Assembly (NCBI GenBank): GCA_902477365.1
Contig: CABSGW010000007.1
Span: 1 to 23,563 of the forward strand
DNA length: 23,563 bases
Direction of reading: 5' to 3'
Source of the DNA: an uncultured Prevotellaceae bacterium
Lineage (GTDB): Bacteria > Bacteroidota > Bacteroidia > Bacteroidales > Bacteroidaceae
Of the stretch, positions 8,953-16,223 are shown piece after piece (positions within the stretch are counted from its first letter, which is position 1; the number at the start of each line of letters is the position of its first letter). Both the position numbers and the translations under genes were made by a program. Below the pieces are notes generated by a model. It searched no databases, had not been told where the DNA came from, and was given only the letters and a program-made list of their open reading frames with translations.

Positions 8953-9034
8953 TCTTATGTTATTTAATCATTCGTTTTTTTTACTCGAAAGTCTCAATTT
9001 TGTAGAAGTAGACCTAGTGAAACAAAAACGCTGG

Positions 9035-9066
9035 CAAAGCTATAAAATGTTTTCGAATTACCCAAA
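9035..9066 (-). promoter_or_regulatory. Promoter of nrdJ
   Basis: On the minus strand TTTG (9066-9063) is followed after 20 bp by TAGCTTTG (9042-9035), an exact match to TTTG-N19-21-TAnnTTTG. It would give a 5' leader of about 75 nt. Confidence 0.7.
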
Positions 9067-9207
9067 AAGAAAAGAACAAAGTTTATCTACAAAAATAAAG
9101 TCATCCGATTTTAAAACATAAAACACTATTATTCAAACTGTTATATTTTTGAGTAAGAGAAAAAGTTTTCCTTTTTAAAATTCAAGGAGAAAAACAGGAG
9201 AAATTAA

Positions 9208-9238
9208 TTGTCAATTCCTTTTTCTTATTTTATCTTTG
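9208..9238 (+). promoter_or_regulatory. Promoter of the nitroreductase gene
   Basis: TTG at 9208-9210, 20 bp spacer, then TATCTTTG at 9231-9238, a full consensus match. The ATG follows 24 bp later. Confidence 0.7.
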
Positions 9239-9262
9239 TAGAAGCTACAAAAAACAAAGATC

Positions 9263-10003
9263 ATGAAAGGATTATCAGAACGTCGTACAATAAGGCGTTA
9301 CGCAGAAAAAACAGTAACGGACGAACTTTTAAATGAACTTCTTATGCTGTCCGAACGCACACAAACAATGGGCAATCTCCAACTATACAGCGTTGTTGTA
9401 ACCCGAGATGAAGCGATGAAGCAAGCACTTGCTCCAGCCCACTTCAACCAACCCATGGTTACACAAGCACCGGTCGTCCTGACTTTTTGTGCAGACTTCA
9501 ATCGCACAACCCGCTGGTGTGAGGAGAGAAATGCAGATCCCGGTTACAACAATTTTCTCTCTTTTCTGAATGCAGCAACTGATGCCTTATTATACACACA
9601 AACTTTTTGCAATTTAGCAGAAGAAGCCGGTTTAGGTTTATGTTATCTAGGCACCACGCTCTATATGCCTCAACTTATTATTGACACGCTAAAACTCCCC
9701 CGTTTGGTTATGCCCATAGCCACCATTACCTTAGGCTATCCGGCAGAAGAACCCGTCCAACCAGAAAGACTCCCGCTATCGTCCTTGATACATTCAGAGA
9801 CCTATACCGATTACTCGGCACAAGCAATAGACTTATATTATAATGAGAAAGAACGCTTACCCGAAAACCAACATTTCGTAGAAATTAACGGGAAAGAAAC
9901 CTTAGCCCAAGTGTTTACAGACTTAAGATATACGCGAAAAGACAATATCGCCATGTCTGCCAATTATATGGAAACACTCAAACGACAAGGCTTTCTAGAT
10001 TAA
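9263..10003 (+). CDS. Nitroreductase family protein (FMN-dependent)
   Basis: A 246-residue protein. It starts with the LSERRTIRRY motif typical of the nitroreductase fold, where the arginines contact FMN phosphate. A helix-rich middle (NAATDALLYTQTFCNLAEEAGLGLCYLGT, about residues 106-135) and the PIATITLGYPAEEPVQPERLP segment (about 157-177) correspond to the dimer core and the second FMN-binding strand. The length and the 60-residue tail with DFS-like aromatic segments resemble the NfsA/flavin-reductase branch more than the short NfsB type. Such enzymes reduce nitro compounds, quinones or flavins with NAD(P)H; the physiological substrate is not predictable. It is monocistronic, convergent with dnaA, only 19 bp apart. 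Confidence 0.88.
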   Translation: MKGLSERRTIRRYAEKTVTDELLNELLMLSERTQTMGNLQLYSVVVTRDEAMKQALAPAHFNQPMVTQAPVVLTFCADFNRTTRWCEERNADPGYNNFLSFLNAATDALLYTQTFCNLAEEAGLGLCYLGTTLYMPQLIIDTLKLPRLVMPIATITLGYPAEEPVQPERLPLSSLIHSETYTDYSAQAIDLYYNEKERLPENQHFVEINGKETLAQVFTDLRYTRKDNIAMSANYMETLKRQGFLD

Positions 10004-10010
10004 ACAGATC

Positions 10011-10046
10011 GGAAGCAGTCTGTCAGATTTCTTGCAGACTGCTTTC
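10011..10046. terminator. Hairpin shared by the ends of the nitroreductase and dnaA genes
   Basis: A 12-bp stem with one G-U pair (10011-10022 with 10035-10046) and a 12-nt loop. The right arm lies inside the last dnaA codons and the dnaA stop (10025-10023) lies in the loop. There is no strong T-run on either side, so termination strength is uncertain. Confidence 0.55.
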
Positions 10047-11360
10047 TATATCTTCCAGTTCACGGCGGAACACCTTATCTACACTAATACGTTTTTCAAC
10101 CTGGCTGCAAGAATGCAACACGGTAGAATGATCCCGCTTTCCAATCACGGCACCAATACGGGCATAAGACTGCCCTGTATGTTTTTGCGAAAGATACATC
10201 GCAACTTGACGTACCTGCACCACATTCTGCTTCCGGCTCTTTGAAAGAACCTCTCTATTACCCATTTTATAATGCTGACAGACTTTACCTAGAATATCTT
10301 CTATGGTCAGAGGTTTCTTATTGATATTCACCGAACGAGCTACCACCCGTTCTGCTAGCTCTTGGTTAATATCACAATCATACACAACCGAATAAGCCAT
10401 GATTGAATTAACGATTCCCAGCAAATCACGCACATTATTCTCCACATGATCTGCAATATATTGCACCACATCAGCCGGAAAATCCAACTTCAGCCGACTT
10501 ATATTATTTTGCAGAATCGCCTTACGTAACTCCGGACTAGGCCTGTCTATCTCTGCTATCAATCCCCATTTAAAACGGGTCAACAACCGTTCTTCCAACC
10601 CCTCTATTTCTATAGGAGGCCGATCGCACGTCATGATAAGCTGACGCCGATTCTGATGCAAATGGTTGAATATATGGAAAAACGCCTGCTGTGTTTTGGT
10701 ACGTCCGGCAAATTCATGAATGTCGTCAATAATCAACACATCTATCTGCTGAAAAAAACGAATAAAATCATTGAACGTATTACTTCGAATAGAATTCGTA
10801 TAACCTACCTGAAAAGCATGAGCCGAAATATAATAGACTTTTTTCTCAGGAAAACGTTGCATGATACGTGCCCCAATGGCATATACCAAATGCGTCTTTC
10901 CTACTCCTGAGCCTCCGAAAATAAAGAAAGGATTGAATGTTGTTTGACTGGGGTTATTCGATATAGACAGACCAACGGACAATGGCAGTTTATTACTTTC
11001 CCCCTGAATGAAATTCTCAAACGTATAATCCGGATTCAAATTCGAATCAAACAGTATACTCTCGACTTTCTCCTTTGTTTTTTTCTTTGGTTTTTCCTGT
11101 TTTTTCTCAATATTCTGCAACCGACAGTCCACCAAAGCCCCTTCACCTAATTCGTGCACAGCAGCAGTACGCAACAATTCTCCGAAATTTTCTTCCAGAT
11201 ATTGCCGTACTACTTTATTGGGCACACTTATCTTAATCTGTTTGTCATGAATGCCGTCAAAAACAACTGGAGAAAACCATTGTTCAAACAATTCCTCTCC
11301 TATATTATTACGGACAAAATTCAAACAGCGTTCCCACTTCCTTTGAGGAGTGTCTTCCAT
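10023..11360 (-). CDS. dnaA: Chromosomal replication initiator DnaA
   Basis: A 445-residue protein that binds the replication origin and opens it in an ATP-dependent way. Domain I (1-85) contains EELFEQWFSPV; a short lysine-rich linker (85-98) replaces a long domain II. The AAA+ domain has Walker A GGSGVGKTH (139-147), Walker B IIDDIHEF (200-207) with Asp202/203, and sensor/arginine-finger region CDRPP...GLEERLLTRFKWGL. Domain IV ends with the DnaA signature KRDHSTVLHSC (408-418), which contacts the DnaA box. The Walker B follower is HEF where most relatives have QF, a small deviation. The gene ends inside a hairpin shared with the convergent nitroreductase gene. There is no dnaN or other origin gene beside it in this window. 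Confidence 0.97.
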   Translation of the reverse strand: MEDTPQRKWERCLNFVRNNIGEELFEQWFSPVVFDGIHDKQIKISVPNKVVRQYLEENFGELLRTAAVHELGEGALVDCRLQNIEKKQEKPKKKTKEKVESILFDSNLNPDYTFENFIQGESNKLPLSVGLSISNNPSQTTFNPFFIFGGSGVGKTHLVYAIGARIMQRFPEKKVYYISAHAFQVGYTNSIRSNTFNDFIRFFQQIDVLIIDDIHEFAGRTKTQQAFFHIFNHLHQNRRQLIMTCDRPPIEIEGLEERLLTRFKWGLIAEIDRPSPELRKAILQNNISRLKLDFPADVVQYIADHVENNVRDLLGIVNSIMAYSVVYDCDINQELAERVVARSVNINKKPLTIEDILGKVCQHYKMGNREVLSKSRKQNVVQVRQVAMYLSQKHTGQSYARIGAVIGKRDHSTVLHSCSQVEKRISVDKVFRRELEDIESSLQEI

Positions 11361-11699
11361 CTATTCTTTATTTTGTTTTGCTTTGTCGATACTTCTACAC
11401 ATGCAAATTTCGTAAACATCCGGCAAACAAGCAAACACATTCCAAATAAAAAATTTTGATATTTTCTATAATTAGTTGACTGCTAGCCATTTTAGCTATA
11501 TGTAAGCAACACACAGTCCCACACACTACTTGCTTGTTTGCAAGCCACTTATTACCAAGCAATTAAAATTAAATCCCCTAAAACAAGCATCGCTTCATGC
11601 TTTTCCAAACTAAGCTACTGCAAAGCTTTTACCAGATCGTAAATAAAAATAAGCAAGCCTACACATAGACTTGCTTATTTAGAATCAATCTATAATAGA
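11361..11699. other. 339-bp AT-rich region upstream of dnaA
   Basis: No gene is visible. The region contains the MCE terminator (11647-11680), many copies of the words CAAGC and GCTTG, and a 12-bp inverted pair GCAAACAAGCAA (11423-11434) and its complement (11530-11541). An AT-rich tract lies at about 11443-11475. I saw no perfect TTATCCACA; TTCTACACA (about 11392-11400) is a 7-of-9 match. It may control dnaA or be part of an origin, but that is only inference. No full consensus promoter was found. Confidence 0.45.
11644..11680 (-). terminator. Terminator of the amidase-MCE operon
   Basis: An 11-bp perfect stem (11680-11670 with 11657-11647 read on the minus strand, AAATAAGCAAG) is followed by TTTATTT. 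It lies 19 bp after the MCE stop codon. Confidence 0.8.
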
Positions 11700-12608
11700 T
11701 CATTTATCTTTTTTGCCGAAAATAGAAAAATGCACATAACGTTTGGGGTGTGCTTTCAAATCCATGAGCAACGAATCCGCACTCATCATCGTGTGATTCA
11801 AATTCTCATAAATCCTTGTGTCATTCAGCAACAAGCCAAGTGAGTTGTCACGGCTACGCAGTTTGGTATTGAACAACAAACTCATCTCCTGCAAATTACT
11901 GAGTGTTGTATCAACATGCCCCATGGTTTTAACCACGTCCAACCGAGCCATCTGACCTGTTACAGTCTCCACATTGGTTGCAATTTGATTCATACGTCCG
12001 GTTAACTCCGGTACATCTTTTGCCAACAAACGGTTCATTTGTTTAGCACCGGTCTTCAACTCGGCTGTCAGTTCCTCTGTATTCTTCAAAGTCGCTGCCA
12101 AAGCCGGATCTGCCAACAACTTATTCAACGAGCCTAAGATGGAATCCAGTTTAGGCAACGCGCGTTCCAGTGTCGGAATCATAGCTTCCATTTTATTCAA
12201 CGCTCCGTAATACATTGATCCCTGCAACGTATCTCCCGGTTCTACATATTTAAGCGGATTCTTACCCAATATAAGATTTACTTTTACCGACCCCAACATA
12301 TCTGATTCCAACTCAGCCTTGCTTCCTTCCGGTAAGCGCATTTCTTTGTCCAGTTCAATATCAACATTCACTTGTCCGGTGTTTTTATAATCATACGTTA
12401 TATCACGCACAATACCCACCGGATAACCATTTGCATAAACAGGAGTCGATACCGTCAATCCATTGATATTGGTAAATACCACATGATAACGATTACTTGT
12501 TTTGAAAAGGTTGACCCCTTTCAAAAAGTTTATACCGATAAATAACAACGCTATTGCAACAATTGCAGTAAGTGCTATTTTAACTTCTTTCGTAAAATAT
12601 TTCATCAT
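11700..12608 (-). CDS. MCE/MlaD family lipid-transport protein
   Basis: A 302-residue protein. After a few basic residues one membrane helix (about 9-26, VKIALTAIVAIALLFIGI) anchors it in the inner membrane. An MCE domain follows: YHVVFTNINGLTVSTPVYANGYPVGIV at about 40-67 is the hallmark, with the LPEGSKAELESDMLGSVKVNLILG strand pair after it. The rest (about 150-280) is a long helical stretch. MlaD-like proteins form hexameric rings that pass phospholipids between membranes. An upstream in-frame ATG at 12674 would overlap the amidase gene, so the start at 12608 (or the next codon) is chosen. The gap to the amidase stop is 13 bp, so they are one operon. No MlaE or MlaF partner is within the window. 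Confidence 0.9.
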   Translation of the reverse strand: MMKYFTKEVKIALTAIVAIALLFIGINFLKGVNLFKTSNRYHVVFTNINGLTVSTPVYANGYPVGIVRDITYDYKNTGQVNVDIELDKEMRLPEGSKAELESDMLGSVKVNLILGKNPLKYVEPGDTLQGSMYYGALNKMEAMIPTLERALPKLDSILGSLNKLLADPALAATLKNTEELTAELKTGAKQMNRLLAKDVPELTGRMNQIATNVETVTGQMARLDVVKTMGHVDTTLSNLQEMSLLFNTKLRSRDNSLGLLLNDTRIYENLNHTMMSADSLLMDLKAHPKRYVHFSIFGKKDK

Positions 12609-12621
12609 ATAAAAAGTTTGT

Positions 12622-13896
12622 TTAGGGTTTCTTTTTTGCTTCCCGGATAGCCTGCGGCAAATCCATACGTTCACCGCCTTTTAAAGCAATGACAAACGCA
12701 TCCGGAAATTTATCAAGCACACGTTTACGTAATTGGAGAATTTCCTGATAATTAGTTGTTTCACCATACGTATATTTATATAAGCCTTTTTCCATATAAT
12801 GTCCGACAGGAGTTATTCCTTTAAATTGCGGACTATTACCTGCAAGTTTTTTACCTGAGGCAAACAACTGCACATAAAAAACAGGTTTATCAACATCCGG
12901 CTGTTTTTTAGTTGACATATCGGCCTCTTTTACCTGATCTTGTTCCAGATCTGCTATCTTAATGGTATCCGCTATTACTTTCGCACTTGAATCCGTCTCG
13001 ACACCTTTCGAAGATGACGATACTGGAGCCACACGCCCGGCAATCTCCTTTTCTATCTCTTTCTCCCGTTTTTTTTCTGTCTGTTCCGAATAAGGAGCTG
13101 CATTCACTCCCTCCTGGCTTTTCTTGTAATTCAGAAAACCCAGATAAATGCTCCTTGCCAACTGACGTATACCCTCCTTGGAGTTCATATAACGTTCTTC
13201 TTCCGGTGTCGATATAAATCCAAGTTCCGTCAACACACTCGGCATAGACGTCTCACGCAACACCAAGAAACCAGCCTGATGCACTCCTTTGTCCTTCCGT
13301 TTTGCAACACCCACGTACTGATTTTGTATCATGCGGGCCAAACCTACACTTTGTTTCATGTATTGATCTTGCATAAACTCAAACATAATATAGCTCTCGG
13401 CTGAACGTGGATTAAAACCTGCATAACGTTCCTTATAATTATCCTCAACCAAAATAACAGAGTTTTCCCGTTTGGCCACATCCAAATTTTCATCAGCACG
13501 AGCCATACCCAAGGTATAGGTCTCAGCCCCATAAGCAATACGTCGTTTGGGCAGTGCGTTCACATGGATCGAAATAAAAAGATCCGCTTTTGCATTATTG
13601 GCAATTTGCGCCCTACGATGCAAATCGACAAACACATCGGTTTTTCTTGTATAAACCACACGCACATCCGAACAGTTCGACTCAACGAGTCTTCCTACTT
13701 CCAATGCAACACTCAATGCGATATTTTTTTCTTTCGAAAAAGCACCGATACAACCGGGATCCCTCCCTCCGTGACCGGCGTCAAGCACAAGTGTAAAATT
13801 CTTTTTAGATGCATTCGACGCAGCACTTTCCAAGGCATTCAACATGGTAACCAAGGTAAAAAATACCAAAAGCAAGTAAGTTGCTGTTTTGCGCAT
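12622..13896 (-). CDS. N-acetylmuramoyl-L-alanine amidase with C-terminal SPOR-like region
   Basis: A 424-residue exported enzyme that cleaves the amide bond between muramic acid and the stem peptide of peptidoglycan. A signal peptide (about 1-26) is followed by an Amidase_3 domain: LVLDAGHGG with zinc ligand His42, SKEKNIAL with Glu56, ISIHVNA with His111, and SVLTELGF with catalytic Glu224. A long insertion between residues 115 and 200 is typical of AmiC-type enzymes. A charged, low-complexity linker (about 255-335) leads to a C-terminal 85-residue module beginning FYVQLFASGKK, which resembles a SPOR domain that binds denuded glycan strands at division sites. The ATG at 13896 is preferred over one at 13959 because it starts the signal peptide and follows a -7 box. 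First gene of the operon with MCE. Confidence 0.92.
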   Translation of the reverse strand: MRKTATYLLLVFFTLVTMLNALESAASNASKKNFTLVLDAGHGGRDPGCIGAFSKEKNIALSVALEVGRLVESNCSDVRVVYTRKTDVFVDLHRRAQIANNAKADLFISIHVNALPKRRIAYGAETYTLGMARADENLDVAKRENSVILVEDNYKERYAGFNPRSAESYIMFEFMQDQYMKQSVGLARMIQNQYVGVAKRKDKGVHQAGFLVLRETSMPSVLTELGFISTPEEERYMNSKEGIRQLARSIYLGFLNYKKSQEGVNAAPYSEQTEKKREKEIEKEIAGRVAPVSSSSKGVETDSSAKVIADTIKIADLEQDQVKEADMSTKKQPDVDKPVFYVQLFASGKKLAGNSPQFKGITPVGHYMEKGLYKYTYGETTNYQEILQLRKRVLDKFPDAFVIALKGGERMDLPQAIREAKKKP

Positions 13897-13920
13897 AGTT
13901 CTTTTATCTATATGTGGTTG

Positions 13921-13928
13921 CAAAAGTA
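13921..13928 (-). promoter_or_regulatory. -7 box of the amidase-MCE operon
   Basis: TACTTTTG on the minus strand (13928-13921) matches TAnnTTTG exactly, 25 bp before the ATG. No TTG is found at the standard distance. Confidence 0.5.
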
Positions 13929-14117
13929 GGGAAAATTCTTCAAAAACTCTCACTTTCAACGTAGTTTTCTTTTTTCGACGAAATAAATGTGCCCCTATCT
14001 TCCTGCTAATATTTAGTCAAAAAAATAAGATTACTAGTAACATTCAAACATTACTTGTAGAATTGTTCTTCATAATATATTTCCGTGTACCATACATAAC
14101 TGGCTGTTATTAAATAA

Positions 14118-14150
14118 AAAAGAGGAAATTCTGACCGAACTTCCTCTTTT
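14118..14150 (-). terminator. Terminator after tRNA-Arg
   Basis: A 10-bp perfect stem (AAAAGAGGAA with its complement, 14118-14127 and 14141-14150) with a 13-nt loop. On the minus strand the second arm runs into a T-run, 7 nt after the tRNA 3' end. Confidence 0.8.
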
Positions 14151-14156
14151 ACCCAG

Positions 14157-14230
14157 TGACCCCGTTGGGATTCAAACCCAAGACCTTCAGAACCGGAATC
14201 TGACGCTCTATTCAGCTAAGCTACGGAGCC
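14157..14230 (-). tRNA. tRNA-Arg (anticodon CCG)
   Basis: The minus strand folds into a complete cloverleaf of 74 nt. The acceptor stem pairs GGCTCCG with CGGGGTC (two G-U pairs), the anticodon stem TCAGA/TCTGA encloses TTCCGGT with anticodon CCG (reads CGG), and the T stem TTGGG/CCCAA holds the loop TTTGAAT. The discriminator base is A. The 3' CCA is not encoded and must be added after transcription. Confidence 0.93.
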
Positions 14231-14241
14231 ATTTTGCAGTG

Positions 14242-14249
14242 CAAAGTTA
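14242..14249 (-). promoter_or_regulatory. -7 box of tRNA-Arg
   Basis: TAACTTTG (14249-14242, minus strand) is an exact TAnnTTTG match 12 bp before the mature tRNA 5' end, giving a leader of only a few nucleotides. No TTG stands at the usual distance. Confidence 0.55.
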
Positions 14250-14412
14250 AGGAATAAGTTCTAAACAGCCTAACATTCACTCAAAAAATTGATTTCATCC
14301 AGCAAAAACGGCTTGGTTTCATTCACATATGCATTGTTTTGTAATAAGGAATTATTTCCGTCATATTGTTTTTTTAAGAGCCTTTTTTGTATCATTATAT
14401 CGAATGTTTTCG

Positions 14413-14420
14413 TATCTTTG
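14413..14420 (+). promoter_or_regulatory. -7 box of asnA
   Basis: TATCTTTG matches the consensus exactly, 31 bp before the ATG. The nearest TTTG upstream ends 23 bp before the box, slightly farther than usual. Confidence 0.55.
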
Positions 14421-14451
14421 CTGCATAATAAAGAAAAAACCACCATATAGT

Positions 14452-15489
14452 ATGAGTAAATTGATAAAACCTGCCGGATATGTTCCGTTGTTAGATGTAA
14501 AACAAACAGAATTGGGAATCAAAAAAATCAAAGACTTTTTCCAATTAAATCTTTCTACGGGTTTACGTTTACATCGGGTTACCGGACCGCTATTCGTATT
14601 AAAAGGTATGGGTATCAACGACGACCTGAATGGTATTGAACGTCCGGTCTCTTTCCCCATCAAGGATCTGAACGACGCCCAGGCAGAAGTGGTACATTCT
14701 TTGGCAAAATGGAAACGTTTGACCTTGGCCGACTATAACATCGAACCCGGATATGGTATTTATACCGATATGAACGCCATCCGTGCAGATGAAGAACTCG
14801 ACAACTTGCATTCACTTTATGTGGATCAGTGGGATTGGGAACGCGTCATCCGACCCGAAGACCGTACGTTGGATTTCCTCAAAATGATTGTACGCCGCAT
14901 TTACGCAGCCATGTTGCGTACCGAATTCCTTGTCAACGAGGCCTATCCGCAAATTCGTCCGTCACTGCCCGAAAATATCGCTTTCATTCATGCCGAAGAG
15001 TTACGGCGTTTATATCCGGATCATACACCCAAAGAACGTGAGGATCTGATCACCCGTAAGTTCGGTGCGGTTTTCATCATCGGTATCGGTTGCCCGCTAG
15101 AGGATGGACAGCCACACGATTTGCGCGCCCCCGACTATGACGACTACTCCACCATAGCCGAAAACGGACTACCGGGATTAAACGGTGACCTGTTGGTGTG
15201 GAACGAAGTGTTGGATCGGTCTGTGGAATTGTCCTCCATGGGTATCCGTGTAGACAAAACAGCACTTCTTCGCCAGTTGAAGGAATCGGGTAAAGAAGAC
15301 CGTCTAGAGCTCTATTTCCACAAACGACTGATCGAAGGTACACTGCCTTTGAGTATTGGCGGCGGTATCGGGCAATCGCGTCTATGTATGTTATACTTAA
15401 AGAAAGCACACATCGGCGAAATTCAGGCCAGTATATGGCCGGAAGCCATGCGCCGGGAATGTGCGGCATGGAACATTCCCCTAATTTAA
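14452..15489 (+). CDS. asnA: Aspartate-ammonia ligase (asparagine synthetase A)
   Basis: A 345-residue cytoplasmic enzyme that makes asparagine from aspartate, ammonia and ATP through an aspartyl-AMP intermediate; its fold is that of class II aminoacyl-tRNA synthetases. Recognisable segments are LRLHRVTGPLF near residues 40-50, the VDQWDWERVI stretch at about 124-133, DDYSTIAENGLPGLNGDLLVWN near 230-251, and the C-terminal IGGGIGQSRLCMLYLKKAHIGEIQ motif (about 301-324), the family's motif-3-like ATP site. The length agrees with AsnA. A frame extends upstream to 14329, but the ATG at 14452 follows the promoter box and gives the usual MSKLIKPAGY start. It is followed by its own terminator. Use of free ammonia links it to the glutamine synthetase at the window end. 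Confidence 0.96.
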   Translation: MSKLIKPAGYVPLLDVKQTELGIKKIKDFFQLNLSTGLRLHRVTGPLFVLKGMGINDDLNGIERPVSFPIKDLNDAQAEVVHSLAKWKRLTLADYNIEPGYGIYTDMNAIRADEELDNLHSLYVDQWDWERVIRPEDRTLDFLKMIVRRIYAAMLRTEFLVNEAYPQIRPSLPENIAFIHAEELRRLYPDHTPKEREDLITRKFGAVFIIGIGCPLEDGQPHDLRAPDYDDYSTIAENGLPGLNGDLLVWNEVLDRSVELSSMGIRVDKTALLRQLKESGKEDRLELYFHKRLIEGTLPLSIGGGIGQSRLCMLYLKKAHIGEIQASIWPEAMRRECAAWNIPLI

Positions 15490-15522
15490 ACAAAAGCCCA
15501 ATCAGTTGCTTTGTATATCTAC

Positions 15523-15560
15523 AAAAGGCGGTAACCGTTTGTTTAGTTACCGCCTTTTTT
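15523..15560 (+). terminator. Terminator of asnA
   Basis: A 13-bp perfect stem (15523-15535 with 15546-15558) with a 10-nt loop runs into TTTTTT, 34 bp after the asnA stop. It is nearly symmetrical and could also act for minus-strand transcripts. Confidence 0.9.
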
Positions 15561-15598
15561 CGTGCTTTTTCACATAGCCTTCAAACCTTTCTTACCGA

Positions 15599-15778
15599 TT
15601 AATTTTCTTTATTCAGCAAAGGTTTGCCATCTGACGTAAGTCCCTCCACCTACAGGTGAACTTCCTTACAAGTCGCATTGTAACAATCCATTAAAAACGC
15701 GAGAATACTCATCAACCAGTAAAACAGGAAAGAACTATCTTCTTCACGATCCAGATAACGGTCTACTACAGCATTCAT
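15599..15778 (-). pseudogene. Small unknown reading frame with an in-frame amber codon
   Basis: From an ATG at 15778 a frame of 42 codons (MNAVVDRYLDREEDSSFLFY... CYNATCKEVHL) ends at TAG (15652-15650). The same frame goes on with VEGLTSDGKPLLNKEN to TAA at 15601-15599. A single change of CAG to TAG would explain this, giving an intact form of 59 residues. The composition (charged N-terminus, hydrophobic centre FYWLMSILAFLM) looks protein-like. I do not recognise the family. About 20 bp upstream another frame ends in RIGIAELDELIC and lacks an ATG; together they could be remains of one gene with a frameshift. It may also be a real 42-residue protein, or chance. Confidence 0.35.
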
Positions 15779-16164
15779 ATTTTAGAAAGATCAACAGATA
15801 AGCTCATCTAATTCTGCTATCCCAATCCGATATACTTGTAATCCGACACCATAAACCGTACAAAAGCGATGTGCTCTCTCTTCTGCTTTATATTGCAGTC
15901 ACGCGTCAAGACAGGGCATCTCATCACAACGACCAGCGCAGGACGTTGAAACGAACACGCGTGTTTGTCTTATGTTACACCAATCCGTCTCATAAAAAAG
16001 ACATGAAACTGCAAAGAAACCGGTCTCTTACTATGCGCGCACAATATGCCGAAAGGATTGACGACAAGCAAACGGAGCTGCGACACGCGACACCGGATGA
16101 AAGTATAAGCAACACCGACCGACAACATTTTCACCGATGGAACACCCCCTATTTGCCTTTTTAC

Positions 16165-16195
16165 TTGTGTGGCTCATTTAAATGTCGTATCTTTG
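16165..16195 (+). promoter_or_regulatory. Promoter of the nif3-zinc ribbon operon
   Basis: TTG at 16165-16167, 20 bp spacer, then TATCTTTG at 16188-16195: a full consensus match. Transcription would start near 16202, after the upstream in-frame ATG at 16182, which supports the GTG start at 16224. Confidence 0.7.
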
Positions 16196-16223
16196 CGCAC
16201 GGAAAACCATAATTCAATTTTGC

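Larger units (their letters stand above)
8953..9262. other. 310-bp divergent promoter region of nrdJ and the nitroreductase
   Basis: This AT-rich region carries one well-formed promoter in each direction (9035-9066 minus, 9208-9238 plus). Between them (about 9070-9205) I see only A/T-rich sequence, no gene, no clear palindrome and no cobalamin-riboswitch-like fold. Confidence 0.6.
15490..16223. other. 734-bp stretch between asnA and the nif3-like gene
   Basis: It holds the asnA terminator (15523-15560), the interrupted minus-strand frame (15599-15778) with a protein-like fragment upstream (about 15785-15890, minus), and the nif3 promoter (16165-16195). A 113-codon plus-strand frame (15871-16212) runs through that promoter and does not look like a protein. 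For 15900-16160 I see nothing I can name. Confidence 0.5.

Noticed and set aside
14157..14230. tRNA-Arg as attachment site of an integrated element
   Set aside because: No integrase, no partial copy of the tRNA 3' end and no change in gene type nearby. The flanks are housekeeping genes.
15871..16212. 113-codon plus-strand frame between asnA and the nif3-like gene
   Set aside because: It runs through a full-consensus promoter (16165-16195) and past the predicted transcript start. Its composition is rich in Arg, His and Thr with no domain pattern.
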